Source: Limisphaerales bacterium (GTDB taxonomy: Bacteria; Verrucomicrobiota; Verrucomicrobiia; Limisphaerales; UBA1100). Taken from it: a stretch of DNA of 64,000 nt. This document shows, one piece after another, positions 10,419 to 19,261 of this stretch. The notes under the pieces are model-generated. The model did no database searches. It saw only the letters and a program-made list of their open reading frames with translations, and had not been told where the DNA came from. The stretch is taken from assembly GCA_014382585.1 (NCBI GenBank), contig JACNJL010000028.1:111019-175018 (forward strand), written 5' to 3'. A program made the position numbers and the translations under genes. How positions within the stretch are numbered: position 1 is the first letter of the stretch; every line of letters starts with the position of its first letter.

Positions 10419-11357
10419 TTGAAAAAGCACATTCAAATAACATTTGTTCTGTTTTTGTTGCAGACACTTGCTGTGAGTGCCACTCAAATTACAGAATCAA
10501 CAGTAACAACAACGATCAACAAAATTGATGGTTCCATTGAATTCCACGAAGTTGGCTTTAGCTCAGAATCTGGGCCGTACGAAATACACAAACAAATCGG
10601 ACTTGATGAGCATACTCTCGAATGCGGTTTCTCCGAAAAATTGGGTGTTTTTTTCAAGGACTCACCAACTGAACTTCTTTTCTCAGATGAAAATGTAGAA
10701 GACGAGCTTTCAGGCTTTGATGAGATCAACCCATTTGTAGCCAACATAAACGCTGACAACGGATTTGAATTTTATGACGATTTATTTAGGAACGGGGAAG
10801 ATGTCATTCTTGAATGGCTTTCAATCAACAAAACACCATCCATGGTCATCAATTTCAAGCCAACACCTGACAACATTGCCCAACCTAAAACAGAGCAATT
10901 GGAATTATCACTATCAAATGAACAAGGTGTTTTGGATTATAAAATAAATGTTGTCACTGGCCCGGGTGCCGATGAAGGCGACTTTCCTGAACCAATAAAA
11001 CCAACTATGGTTTTATTGGTTTACAAGGAAGTCTTTAGACTATCACTTGCTTCAATCGTACACGAAAATGGACTAGCAGTTTTTGACGATGGAATCTTCA
11101 CGTTAGAGAATGATTTTGGAATGCGCAAATTACGTATTGGAAACTCTAAACAACTTGGTGCTGATCCTTTACGAGAGGGTTGGAATTACAAAATGAAAGA
11201 CAACCAAAACGGCCGCGATGCAACCAATATGGTCACTATTGGGCCACGCATACAACAGTCTGAGCCGGATGATGAATGCAACTCATTTGTCATTTCCATT
11301 TGGCACGAATTATACTTCACACATCTCGGTTGGATTTCCGGAAAGGACAACAATTAA
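10419..11357 (+). CDS. AT-rich gene for an exported protein of unknown function
   Basis: 312 residues with a typical signal peptide (KKHIQITFVLFLLQTLAVSA). The start is a TTG at 10419 with a weak TGGA about six bases upstream; no better start is in frame. The mature part is acidic, rich in Asn, Ile, Glu and Asp, and probably beta-rich. It has no Cys cluster, repeat or catalytic motif that I recognise. Base and codon use are clearly more AT-rich than in any neighbour except the next gene, whose ATG directly follows this stop (TAA-ATG). The two look like a co-transcribed pair acquired from elsewhere. Function unknown. Confidence 0.65.
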   Translation: MKKHIQITFVLFLLQTLAVSATQITESTVTTTINKIDGSIEFHEVGFSSESGPYEIHKQIGLDEHTLECGFSEKLGVFFKDSPTELLFSDENVEDELSGFDEINPFVANINADNGFEFYDDLFRNGEDVILEWLSINKTPSMVINFKPTPDNIAQPKTEQLELSLSNEQGVLDYKINVVTGPGADEGDFPEPIKPTMVLLVYKEVFRLSLASIVHENGLAVFDDGIFTLENDFGMRKLRIGNSKQLGADPLREGWNYKMKDNQNGRDATNMVTIGPRIQQSEPDDECNSFVISIWHELYFTHLGWISGKDNN

Positions 11358-11768
11358 ATGAAACATTCGATTCGTCTCATATGCGCTCTGTTTGTTTTGG
11401 CTTCGACAAATGCCTGCATTCACAACCACTATTACATCGATTCTAAATCAGCTTACGCCCAAATATATGAAAATCAAATTTCCAAATGTGACAAGTCTGT
11501 CGATGCAGTTGCCAGATTCTTTACGACTAACGAAAGCACTATCCTAAATTTTGACTTGGGAGAATTTAACCGTGAAACAGCAACCTTGGAAGAGTGTTTT
11601 TCTAAATTGAATAAAACCTCAAGGCAAACACTTGCCACTCACATTGTCAAAAACACGTTCAGCGCCATCAACACACCGCCAATGGTTTTACGTCACATCA
11701 GAATCAGGTTAATTGATGCGGAAATAACGGCTTTGAAAGCTGAAGGCAGATTCGTCGACCACAATTAA
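11358..11768 (+). CDS. AT-rich gene for a small exported protein, possible lipoprotein
   Basis: 136 residues. The N-terminus (MKHSIRLICALFVLASTNAC) is a signal peptide ending in a Cys, but TNAC is a poor lipobox, so lipidation is uncertain. The rest is helical-looking, with a KCDKSVDAVARFF stretch and a C-terminal helix (RIRLIDAEITALKAEGRF). The gene starts immediately after the stop of the preceding AT-rich gene and shares its low GC. It converges on the siroheme-decarboxylase-like gene with one base between them. I recognise no family; the pair may act together in the envelope. Confidence 0.65.
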   Translation: MKHSIRLICALFVLASTNACIHNHYYIDSKSAYAQIYENQISKCDKSVDAVARFFTTNESTILNFDLGEFNRETATLEECFSKLNKTSRQTLATHIVKNTFSAINTPPMVLRHIRIRLIDAEITALKAEGRFVDHN

Positions 11769-11769
11769 T

Positions 11770-12900
11770 CTAAACCTTCATCGAATCAATCGTTATCCCG
11801 TGCCCCTCGCACCATTTCCCGTAAGCCAGAGGCGAAATCTCGGAAGGTTTGATTTCGCTGCGGCCGCCCCAGAAGACGTTGGTGTAGCCTACTTCGATGC
11901 CGGCCTCGGCGAGGTGTTGGTCGATCCCGGCTTTGTGGGCGAGCACTTTTTCTTTGTCCGTGCCGTGGGCGACGCCCATAATATTTACGTTCTTAAACTC
12001 CGGCCCGCCTTCGCGCCAATAACCGTGGGTCATAATATAATGCCGCCCCACTTCGCGACCGGCCTCAATCTCTTTGCCCGGCGGCACGGCCCAGTGAAAG
12101 AGCGCGTTGTAGCGCGTGACTTGTTCGCCGGTGGAAAGTTTTTTGACGTGCTCCAAAAATGTTGAGAAACGGCCAACCACACGGCGTTCATTTAAGTCTT
12201 CCGCGACTTTGAAAAATTCCTCCAACGACACACCCGCTTCCGCGGCACGCGCAACCCACAAATCCTCCACCAATTCTTCCGACGCAAACTCACGTTTCAC
12301 AGCCTCCATAATGCGCCACTCGTGGTCGGTCAAATCCACCACCGCCACATCGTTCACCCTACCCGGCTCCTCCGAACGCGCGCCCGGCTCCATATCCTTG
12401 CGCCGCACGTGACCCACTCCGAGGGCGAAAATTTTCTTGGCCGGCATAATGCGAAACGACTTCGCGCCCACCTTCGCCTTGAGCACTTCGCAATGTTTTC
12501 GCAATGAAAACCCCTGCGGCACTTTCAGCGTCGTCCAAAGTTTGTAATTGGATCCCGCCGTAGTCGCGTCCGTGGAGCGCGTCACCACATGGCCGGAAAA
12601 CGGATCCTTCTGAAACATATAATCAAACGCCGCATCGAGGTCGCCCTGCTCCACCTCCCATGCCACCAGCGCGCCTTTGGCCAGATTCGTGGCCAGTAAG
12701 GTCTGCCGAATACGCCGGATGACTCCCGCCTCCAGCATCGCCCGCACGCGCTCCAGCACCACCGACTGGGCCAAACCCGTCCGCTCCGCCACCACGCCAA
12801 ATGGATCGCGCTGAAATCCCTGCAACTGATCCTCGCTCACCGCAAGAATCTTCGCATTCACTTCATCAGCAATTTCAACAGGAACAACAACAGAACTCAT
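11770..12900 (-). CDS. Fused AhbA/AhbB (NirD/NirL)-like siroheme decarboxylase, AsnC-type HTH
   Basis: 376 residues from ATG 12900; a GTG at 12957 would add 19 residues without a visible RBS. The protein is two copies of the AhbA/AhbB module. The first half has an AsnC/Lrp-like winged helix (PFGVVAERTGLAQSVVLERV, AGVIRRIRQTLLATNLAKGA) followed by an alpha-beta domain. The second half repeats this (LNERRVVGRFSTFLEH, then YNALFHWAVPPGKE and GRHYIMTHGYWREGGPEF). Known relatives decarboxylate siroheme to didecarboxysiroheme for the alternative heme or heme d1 pathways and are often mislabelled as transcription factors. It lies about 110 bases downstream of a HemW homologue on the same strand. Whether it is an active decarboxylase here is inference. 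Confidence 0.7.
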   Translation of the reverse strand: MSSVVVPVEIADEVNAKILAVSEDQLQGFQRDPFGVVAERTGLAQSVVLERVRAMLEAGVIRRIRQTLLATNLAKGALVAWEVEQGDLDAAFDYMFQKDPFSGHVVTRSTDATTAGSNYKLWTTLKVPQGFSLRKHCEVLKAKVGAKSFRIMPAKKIFALGVGHVRRKDMEPGARSEEPGRVNDVAVVDLTDHEWRIMEAVKREFASEELVEDLWVARAAEAGVSLEEFFKVAEDLNERRVVGRFSTFLEHVKKLSTGEQVTRYNALFHWAVPPGKEIEAGREVGRHYIMTHGYWREGGPEFKNVNIMGVAHGTDKEKVLAHKAGIDQHLAEAGIEVGYTNVFWGGRSEIKPSEISPLAYGKWCEGHGITIDSMKV

Positions 12901-12985
12901 CCGCGGATTCTTGGCAGCAAACACGGACGCTGGCCAACAGATTTTTTCAAGCGCCACATTTTATCAATTACCGCACGCGACTAAA

Positions 12986-13014
12986 TGTAGCCCGGGCCGG
13001 TGGTCCGGGTTACA
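12986..13014. repeat. 29-base palindromic repeat, copy 1
   Basis: Arms TGTAGCCCGG and CCGGGTTACA enclose a short centre (GCCGGTGGT), forming a hairpin on either strand with G-U pairs. It matches the reverse complement of 24632-24660 at 25 of 29 positions. It contains the TAA stop codon of the hemW-like gene (13010-13012) and could act as a transcription terminator or mRNA end-stabiliser. Confidence 0.8.
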
Positions 13015-14155
13015 AAAACTCCGCAGCCGCGGCATCGGCGAATCGCAATCCTTTCGGCGTAAGTCGAAAGCGTTCTTCCTCCAGCACACCGTTCCCCTGC
13101 TTCACCAAAGTTTGCATCGGTTCGGCCCATTCGTTGCGCAGATCGTAGCCGGTGGTTTTTTGAAATTCGGCGAATGACCAGCCGGCGTTCATTCGCAGGC
13201 CGAAGGCGGCGGTTTCGCCGGCACGTTGGAGGGGGGCCAATTGCTCAGTGTGATCGATGGCGCGTTCGTTGCGTTCGAGAATCTCGCAGTAGCGTTGGGT
13301 GTTGGCGATGTTGGTGGTGCGGATGCCGCCGACGTATCCGGTGGCGCTCGGGCCAAGGCCGTGATAATCGCCACCGCGCCAGTAGTTGATATTATGCCGA
13401 CAAGCTTCGCTTGGGGTTTCGAATTCATTTGCGCCGGAATGCTTTGCGAAATTGGCGACTTCGTATTGATGAAAACCGCGTTCGCCCGCGAAGTCCACGA
13501 GCGCCTCAAACATATCGCACGCCAAATCTTCGTGCACCTCAAACTCGCCCGCTTGCAGTTGCTCGTACAGCGGCGTGTCCTGTTCGTAAATGACCTCGTA
13601 GCAGGAAAGATGTTCCGGCTCCAAGTCGGCGGTTTCGCGCAGGGATGCCTTCCAAACCTCCATTGTCTGCGACGGGATGGCGAACATCAGATCCAGATTG
13701 ATGCGCTCAAAACCCGCCGCGCGCAGAGCATCATAGGACTTAAAAACCATCTCGCGCGAATGCACGCGGCCAAGGCGCTCAAGTAAGCCGGCATCAAGCG
13801 ATTGCACGCCCATCGAGATGCGGTTCACGCCCGCGGCGCGCAGCAGCTTGGCTTTCTCCAGCGAGAGCGTGGCGGGATTGCATTCTACCGTCCACTCCTC
13901 CGCACCCGTAAGGCCAAGGCGATCCATCGCGGTGAGCACGGTTTCCCATTGGCGCAAATTCAAAATAGAGGGCGTGCCGCCACCGAAGAAAATTGTGCGC
14001 GGCGGCAAATCGTCCGCCACCAATTCCAGCTCCCGCACCAGCGCGGCCACGTAGCGATTCACCGTTGCTCCATCCGGCGCGTGCGAGAAGAACGCGCAAT
14101 AGCTGCACTTGCTCGCGCAAAACGGGACGTGGCAATAAAGCGATTCAACAGGCAC
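13010..14155 (-). CDS. hemW: HemW-like radical SAM protein
   Basis: 381 residues from a GTG start. The radical SAM cluster motif is CHVPFCASKCSYCAFF near the N-terminus, and FFGGGTPSIL (about 57-66) is the SAM-binding GGGTP motif. The length and the HxPFCxxxCxYC signature match HemW, a heme chaperone, rather than the longer oxygen-independent coproporphyrinogen oxidase HemN; older annotation often confuses the two. The C-terminal HemN_C-like region (FGLRMNAGWSFAEFQ) is present. Downstream on the same strand lies a siroheme-decarboxylase-like gene, which suggests a tetrapyrrole theme. Its stop codon lies inside a 29-base hairpin repeat. It is divergent from uvrB. Confidence 0.88.
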   Translation of the reverse strand: MPVESLYCHVPFCASKCSYCAFFSHAPDGATVNRYVAALVRELELVADDLPPRTIFFGGGTPSILNLRQWETVLTAMDRLGLTGAEEWTVECNPATLSLEKAKLLRAAGVNRISMGVQSLDAGLLERLGRVHSREMVFKSYDALRAAGFERINLDLMFAIPSQTMEVWKASLRETADLEPEHLSCYEVIYEQDTPLYEQLQAGEFEVHEDLACDMFEALVDFAGERGFHQYEVANFAKHSGANEFETPSEACRHNINYWRGGDYHGLGPSATGYVGGIRTTNIANTQRYCEILERNERAIDHTEQLAPLQRAGETAAFGLRMNAGWSFAEFQKTTGYDLRNEWAEPMQTLVKQGNGVLEEERFRLTPKGLRFADAAAAEFL

Positions 14156-14223
14156 GCGAGATATTAACGCGCCAGCAACGTCCAGTCAATTGACACACGT
14201 CCGCCGCACCCGTACCGTGCGGC

Positions 14224-16191
14224 GTGTTTGAACTGCATCAGCCTTACCCGCCAGCGGGAGACCAACCGGAGGCGATTGCGCAGTTGTCGGCCGGGCTGAA
14301 GGAGGGCTTGGCACATCAGGTTTTGCTGGGAGTGACGGGGAGCGGCAAGACGTTTACGATGGCGAATGTCATCGATCAAACCAACCGTCCCACGTTGGTA
14401 ATTTCCCACAACAAAACACTGGCGGCGCAATTGTACGCGGAGTTCAAAACTTTTTTCCCGAAGAACGCCGTGGAATATTTCGTGAGCTATTTCGATTATT
14501 TCCAGCCCGAGGCGTACATTCCGCGCACTGATACGTTCATCGAAAAAGATTCATCGGTGAACGAGGAAATCGAGCGGATGCGGCTCTCGACGATGGGCTC
14601 GCTGATGAGTCGGCGCGATGTGGTGGTGGTGGCCAGCGTGTCGTGCATCTACGGCATCAGCAGCCGCGAGGATTACGAGGCGCTGATGGTGCCTCTGGCG
14701 GGCGGACAAAATATCACGCGCGAACAATTGCTATCGCGTTTGGTGGATATTCAATACGCGCGAAACGATGTGGCCTTCGAGCGCGGGCAATTCCGCGTGC
14801 GCGGCGATACGGTGGACATCCGCACCTCCAACACGGAGGACGCCATTCGCGTGGAATTTTTCGGCGACGAAATTGAACGCATCCAGCGCTTTGATCCGCT
14901 CACGGGGAATACGATTGAGACGCTGCCGGCCACCACGATTTTTCCTGGCAAACAATTCGTCACTCAGGGCGACAAAATGAAGGCAGCGATGAAAACCATC
15001 CGCGTGGAACTGCGCGAACGGATTCAGCAACTGGAAAAAGAAAACAAATTACTCGAGGCCCAACGCATCAAAATGCGCACGGAATACGATTTAGAAATGA
15101 TGGAGGAGTTGGGTTACTGCAGCGGCATCGAAAATTATAGCCGCCACATCAGCGCGCGCCCGCCGGGCTCGAAGCCGAACACGTTGATGGATTTTTTCCC
15201 AAAAAACTTCCTGTTGGTCGTCGACGAAAGCCACGCAACACTGCCGCAGATCCGCGGGATGTACGCCGGCGATCGCTCCCGCAAAACGGTGCTGGTGGAG
15301 CACGGTTTTCGCCTGCCCAGCGCGTTGGACAATCGCCCGCTCAATTTCGAGGAGTTCCAAACCCACCAACACCAAACCGTGTACGTCAGCGCCACCCCTG
15401 CCCCGCTGGAAATGGATTGGGCCAAACCAAACGTGGCCGAACAAATCGTTCGCCCGACCGGCCTCGTCGATCCGGAAATCACCGTGCGCCCGCTCAAAGG
15501 CCAAATCGATGATCTCATCGAGGAATGCCGCCAATGCGCCGATGCCGGCGAGCGCGTGCTCGTCACCACCCTCACCAAGCGCACGGCCGAGGAGTTGACT
15601 GATTACCTCCGCGATATCGGCGTGAGTGTGCGTTATCTGCACAGCGACATTGATGCGCTTGAGCGTGTTGAGATTCTGCGCGCGCTGCGCAAAGGCGATT
15701 TCGATGTACTTGTTGGCATCAACCTCCTGCGCGAAGGCCTGGATTTGCCCGAAGTCGCCCTCGTCGCCATTCTCGATGCTGACAAAGAAGGGTTCCTCCG
15801 CAGCGCAACCGCGCTCATCCAAACCGCCGGTCGCGCCGCACGCCACTTACAGGGCCGCGTGCTTTTGTACGCTGATGAAATGACCAAGAGCATTCAAAAC
15901 TTTATGGCCACTTCCGGCTATCGCCGCGAAAAACAAATCGAGCACAACAAGCAAAACAACATCACCCCGCGCAGCGTCACCCGCGCCGTGGAGGAAAGCC
16001 TCGGCAACCGCCAAGATGCCACCGACAAAGCCACGATGCTATTGCGCGAAAGCAGCGAAAATTTTGACATCACCGAAATGATTCGCCAACTGGAAAAAGA
16101 AATGCTCGAAGCCGCCGAGAAATTAGAATTCGAAAAAGCTGCCTTGCTGCGCGATCAAGTAAATCAATTGAAAAGAGAGATTGGTGAATGA
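14224..16191 (+). CDS. uvrB: UvrABC system protein B
   Basis: 655 residues from a GTG start (VFELHQPYPPAGDQ). UvrB is the damage-verifying helicase of nucleotide excision repair. Walker A is GVTGSGKTFTMAN (about 38-50). The beta-hairpin region YFVSYFDYFQPEAYIP follows, with VVDESHATLPQIRGM as the DExH box, and helicase motifs V/VI GINLLREGLDLPEVALVAI and QTAGRAARH. A C-terminal UVR domain (IRQLEKEMLEAAEKLEFEKA) that contacts UvrC is present. It is monocistronic between divergent hemW and a convergent AlgH-like gene. No LexA-type box was recognised upstream. Confidence 0.97.
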   Translation: MFELHQPYPPAGDQPEAIAQLSAGLKEGLAHQVLLGVTGSGKTFTMANVIDQTNRPTLVISHNKTLAAQLYAEFKTFFPKNAVEYFVSYFDYFQPEAYIPRTDTFIEKDSSVNEEIERMRLSTMGSLMSRRDVVVVASVSCIYGISSREDYEALMVPLAGGQNITREQLLSRLVDIQYARNDVAFERGQFRVRGDTVDIRTSNTEDAIRVEFFGDEIERIQRFDPLTGNTIETLPATTIFPGKQFVTQGDKMKAAMKTIRVELRERIQQLEKENKLLEAQRIKMRTEYDLEMMEELGYCSGIENYSRHISARPPGSKPNTLMDFFPKNFLLVVDESHATLPQIRGMYAGDRSRKTVLVEHGFRLPSALDNRPLNFEEFQTHQHQTVYVSATPAPLEMDWAKPNVAEQIVRPTGLVDPEITVRPLKGQIDDLIEECRQCADAGERVLVTTLTKRTAEELTDYLRDIGVSVRYLHSDIDALERVEILRALRKGDFDVLVGINLLREGLDLPEVALVAILDADKEGFLRSATALIQTAGRAARHLQGRVLLYADEMTKSIQNFMATSGYRREKQIEHNKQNNITPRSVTRAVEESLGNRQDATDKATMLLRESSENFDITEMIRQLEKEMLEAAEKLEFEKAALLRDQVNQLKREIGE

Positions 16192-16241
16192 TTGTTGATG
16201 GCTGAGCCACAACTCCCTCAACATTCATCCGCCAAAGGCCG

Positions 16242-16850
16242 CTAGTTCCAGGACAAATCATCCGGCGCATCGGACATCAGCCGGTTCACGCCGCCCATTT
16301 CGCGCATGATGGTGCGCCAGAGTTTTTCAGGAGATTGCTCGAACACGTGTTCGATGGTGGCCGTGTGCGTCACCCACGCTTTGCGTTCCATTTCATCCTC
16401 CAATTGGCCGGGCCCCCAACCGGAGTAACCCGTGAAGACTCGCACTTTTTGCGTGCTGGAAAATGAATCACCCAGTTCCACCAAATCCTCCAGCGAATGA
16501 TCAAGGTTGAGATTGGGAAACACATTGGCATCGGGCAAATAATCATCACTGTGCAAATAGCTCAACGCCGCCGGCTGCACGGGCCCGCCCACCCACAAAT
16601 CCTGTTCGCCAATGCGCTCGGGCAAGTCATCCGTGACCGCCTCGCCCACCGTGCGTTCGGCACCGCGATTGAGCACCAGCCCAAATGCGCCATCGCTGCT
16701 GTGTTGGCAAATGAGCACCACCGTGCGATTAAAAAAAGATCCACTCAAACCACCGCCATCGAGCAGTAGCTTACCCTGCAATGATTGAAACTCTTCGTGC
16801 ACGCTGGAGAAAGTTTGCAACAAGCTTGCGAAATTCGCAATCCCGTTCAT
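16242..16850 (-). CDS. YqgE/AlgH family protein (UPF0301)
   Basis: 202 residues. The family core is clear: SGSFFNRTVVLICQHSSDG, FGLVLNRG, WVGGPVQPAALSYLH and VFTGYSGWGPGQLEDEM. The biochemical role of AlgH/YqgE is not established. The N-terminus is about 20 residues longer than usual; a GTG at 16802 would give a more typical protein of 186 residues. The ATG at 16850 lies only nine bases from the divergent ATG of a tiny lipoprotein gene, which also favours the shorter form. Confidence 0.88.
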   Translation of the reverse strand: MNGIANFASLLQTFSSVHEEFQSLQGKLLLDGGGLSGSFFNRTVVLICQHSSDGAFGLVLNRGAERTVGEAVTDDLPERIGEQDLWVGGPVQPAALSYLHSDDYLPDANVFPNLNLDHSLEDLVELGDSFSSTQKVRVFTGYSGWGPGQLEDEMERKAWVTHTATIEHVFEQSPEKLWRTIMREMGGVNRLMSDAPDDLSWN

Positions 16851-16859
16851 AATTCGCCG

Positions 16860-16973
16860 ATGAAAACTGCCCTGATTATTGCCGCCGCTCTATTTTACGC
16901 CGTTGGCTGCTCCACCACCGACACCGGCCATCGGGAGTATTTACCCGGCAAGGGGTGGGTGGATGTGAAATAA
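16860..16973 (+). CDS. 37-residue putative lipoprotein
   Basis: The peptide is a Lys-charged start, a hydrophobic segment and a lipobox-like AVGCS: MKTALIIAAALFYAVGC, leaving a mature tail of about 21 residues ending GKGWVDVK. The organisation is that of a minimal lipid-anchored peptide. No Shine-Dalgarno is visible, and the start is nine bases from the divergent AlgH-like start, so the case rests on the signal sequence alone. I recognise no family. Confidence 0.5.
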   Translation: MKTALIIAAALFYAVGCSTTDTGHREYLPGKGWVDVK

Positions 16974-16987
16974 ATGATTAGGCCCAA

Positions 16988-17013
16988 TGACCAATTCCCC
17001 TGACCAATTCCCC
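16988..17013. repeat. Perfect 13-base tandem repeat, two copies
   Basis: TGACCAATTCCCC occurs twice back to back between the tiny lipoprotein gene and transketolase. It is preceded by GGCCCAA, and the phrase CCCAATGACCAA recurs at 62220-62231, so this may belong to the same family of intergenic words. Confidence 0.75.
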
Positions 17014-17030
17014 AAAGGGAAAGCATTAGG

Positions 17031-19100
17031 CTATTGGGATTTCACCAATTCCCTCGCCGCTTCCATCACCCCTTCGGCGCTCAACCCATTCTTTTCATAA
17101 AGCTGATCCGCCTTATATGCGGATTGGCCGAACTCGCCGTCGATGCCGAGCGTTTTGACGCGATGCGCGATGCCGGCCCGGCTTAATGCGTGGCTGAGTT
17201 GCGCACCCATTCCGCCGATGGATTGATGATCGTCGATGGTCACCAGATTCCCGCCTGCCGCGTTCACAGCGGCGCCGATGGTTTCGACGTCCACTTGATT
17301 GATAAACGGATTGTTGATGACCGTCGCCTTCACGCCTTCGGCGGCAAGTTGCTTGCCCGCTTCGATAACGCGATTGAGCAGCACGCCGCTGCCGACTAAA
17401 ACCACGTCGCCGCCTTCCTGTAACACCTGCGCTTTGCCCCATTCATAAACAGGATTCTCCACCCAACGGAGCGGATAATTTTCGCGGCCCACAAAGAAAA
17501 TATAACTCTCGCCATCCCTGCCCGCCGCGCGGTCGGTCTCGAAGCGTTTGATGGCTTGATACATAAAAGCCTCCGCTTCATCGGAACACGAAGGCGCAAT
17601 CACCGTTGTGTGCGGGATGGCGCTCATCGCCGCAAGATACGTCGTCGCCTGATGGCTCGCGCCATCGGCCGCATCCTGAAATCCCACGTGGCTAAACATC
17701 GCAATCACCGGCCCCTGGCTCAGCGCAGCCATCGTGAGGGGGAGATTCCCTTTGGTGACACCGAATTGGCCGAAGGTATCCACGATGGGAATGAAACCGA
17801 CTTTGCTCATGCCCGCGCCGGTGCTGATCATATTGGCCTCGGCAATGCCCACCTCGATGAAGCGGCCCGGGAAAGATTTTTGGTACGCGCTAATGCCCGT
17901 GGACCCCTGCACGTCAGAGGAAATTGAAAACACCGGCGCACCTTCCTGGGCCGCGCGAATGGCACCCGCCGCGAGCCCGGCCTGCACTTTGCTTTTCTTC
18001 ACCGCGGGCGAATCGCTGGCGGGCGCGGCGGCTTTGGCTTCTTCGGCGGCTTGCCAATCGGCGCGAAGTTCGTTGGCCCATTCTGAAAATTCCGTGGGCA
18101 CTTCCGCTTCGCCAAAAATTTCGGACATCCAATCGACGATATGCTCACCATTCTTGAGCGGGAAACCGTGCCCGCCGGCGGCATTTTCCTCGGTGCTGGC
18201 GATGCCTTTGCCCTTGATGGTTTTCACCCAAAGACAAACCGGCTGGGCTGGATTAGCATTGGCCTCGGCGATTCCGGACTCAAGCGCGCTGTAAACCGCC
18301 TGCAAGTCGTGCCCATCGGCAACCTCAATGACCTTCCAGCCGAGATGCGCCAGCGCGGCGAAACTCGGTTGCATCGAAAAACTATCATCCGTGATGCGAC
18401 CGGAAAGCTTCGTGTCGTTATCGGAAAGAATGAGCACGAACGGATTCACGCGCCCTTTCGCCGCGAGGCCGGGAATGGCGGCGACGGATTCCTTGGCCTC
18501 GCCTTCCATCATCGCGCCATCGGAAATCGTGCATATAGTCACGCGCTCGTTGCCCGCCATTTTGTCGCCAATGGCCAGGCCTTGCGCTTGCGGCAAGCCG
18601 GAGCCGAGCGGGCCGTTGCTAATTAAAATTCCTTCGGGATTGATATGGCTTTCGCCGTGCCCCGTGAGTTTGCTTTCGATCCCACGAAAGCCACGCAGCG
18701 TTTCGTAGCTCATTCCGTCAAACGCATAATTCGCGCGCAACGCGTACACGCCATTTTCCGTGTGACCGGCGTCATTCACAAAATGAAACGCCTCGTGCCA
18801 TTGCCGTCCCTTCGCGGCAAACATCAGCGCGTGCGTGGCCGCCATAATTTCCGCGAACGCCGCCGGACCACCCCAGTGACACGCCGCGCCGCCGACCACC
18901 GCGTGCACATTCATTAGCGCCACCGCCGCGCGAGTCGCTTTGGGATCGGCCACTGTCACCTCGGCACCCGCGCGATCTTGCACCGTCACGGAATACTTCG
19001 GCGGCTCCGATGGCGTGCTCGCCAAGCGGGACGGAATGGAAATTGGAGTCAACGCCGGCGCTTCGATCGGCTTCACGTTTGCGGATTCATCTGCTCCCAT
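17031..19100 (-). CDS. tkt: Transketolase
   Basis: 689 residues from ATG 19100 (MGADESANVKP). A longer frame reaches into the upstream tRNA and is rejected. The thiamine diphosphate enzyme transfers two-carbon units in the pentose phosphate pathway. N-terminal landmarks: HWGGPAAFAE, GHGESHINPEG, GPLGSGLPQAQGLA, then ISDGAMMEGEAKES (the GDG-like ThDP motif, here SDG). The pyrimidine-binding domain has the catalytic-Glu region RFIEVGIAEANMIS. The C-terminal domain ends AARELVKSQ. The N-terminal segment is more divergent than in E. coli TktA, so related sugar-thiamine enzymes remain possible. The gene starts about 40 bases after tRNA-Arg on the same strand. Confidence 0.88.
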   Translation of the reverse strand: MGADESANVKPIEAPALTPISIPSRLASTPSEPPKYSVTVQDRAGAEVTVADPKATRAAVALMNVHAVVGGAACHWGGPAAFAEIMAATHALMFAAKGRQWHEAFHFVNDAGHTENGVYALRANYAFDGMSYETLRGFRGIESKLTGHGESHINPEGILISNGPLGSGLPQAQGLAIGDKMAGNERVTICTISDGAMMEGEAKESVAAIPGLAAKGRVNPFVLILSDNDTKLSGRITDDSFSMQPSFAALAHLGWKVIEVADGHDLQAVYSALESGIAEANANPAQPVCLWVKTIKGKGIASTEENAAGGHGFPLKNGEHIVDWMSEIFGEAEVPTEFSEWANELRADWQAAEEAKAAAPASDSPAVKKSKVQAGLAAGAIRAAQEGAPVFSISSDVQGSTGISAYQKSFPGRFIEVGIAEANMISTGAGMSKVGFIPIVDTFGQFGVTKGNLPLTMAALSQGPVIAMFSHVGFQDAADGASHQATTYLAAMSAIPHTTVIAPSCSDEAEAFMYQAIKRFETDRAAGRDGESYIFFVGRENYPLRWVENPVYEWGKAQVLQEGGDVVLVGSGVLLNRVIEAGKQLAAEGVKATVINNPFINQVDVETIGAAVNAAGGNLVTIDDHQSIGGMGAQLSHALSRAGIAHRVKTLGIDGEFGQSAYKADQLYEKNGLSAEGVMEAARELVKSQ

Positions 19101-19141
19101 AAATAAAAAAAGTCTGTGTGGTTTGTGTGTAAAATGAAAAC

Positions 19142-19218
19142 TGGTACGCACGGCAGGACTTGAACCTGCAACCTTTAGTTCCGGAAACTACTGCTCTATC
19201 CAATTGAGCTACGCACGC
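19142..19218 (-). tRNA. tRNA-Arg (anticodon CCG)
   Basis: Read on the minus strand, a complete cloverleaf is present. The acceptor 5' strand GCGTGCG pairs with CGTGCGT through three G-U pairs. The D stem is GCTC/GAGC, the anticodon loop TTCCGGA has anticodon CCG, the T stem is GCAGG/CCTGC with loop TTCAAGT, discriminator A follows, and CCA is encoded. The outermost anticodon-stem pair (G27-A43) is a mismatch. It decodes CGG arginine codons. Confidence 0.93.
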
Positions 19219-19261
19219 GAAGGGGTTGAGGCTAGCGCACGCGCGGGCATCCCGCAACTCT

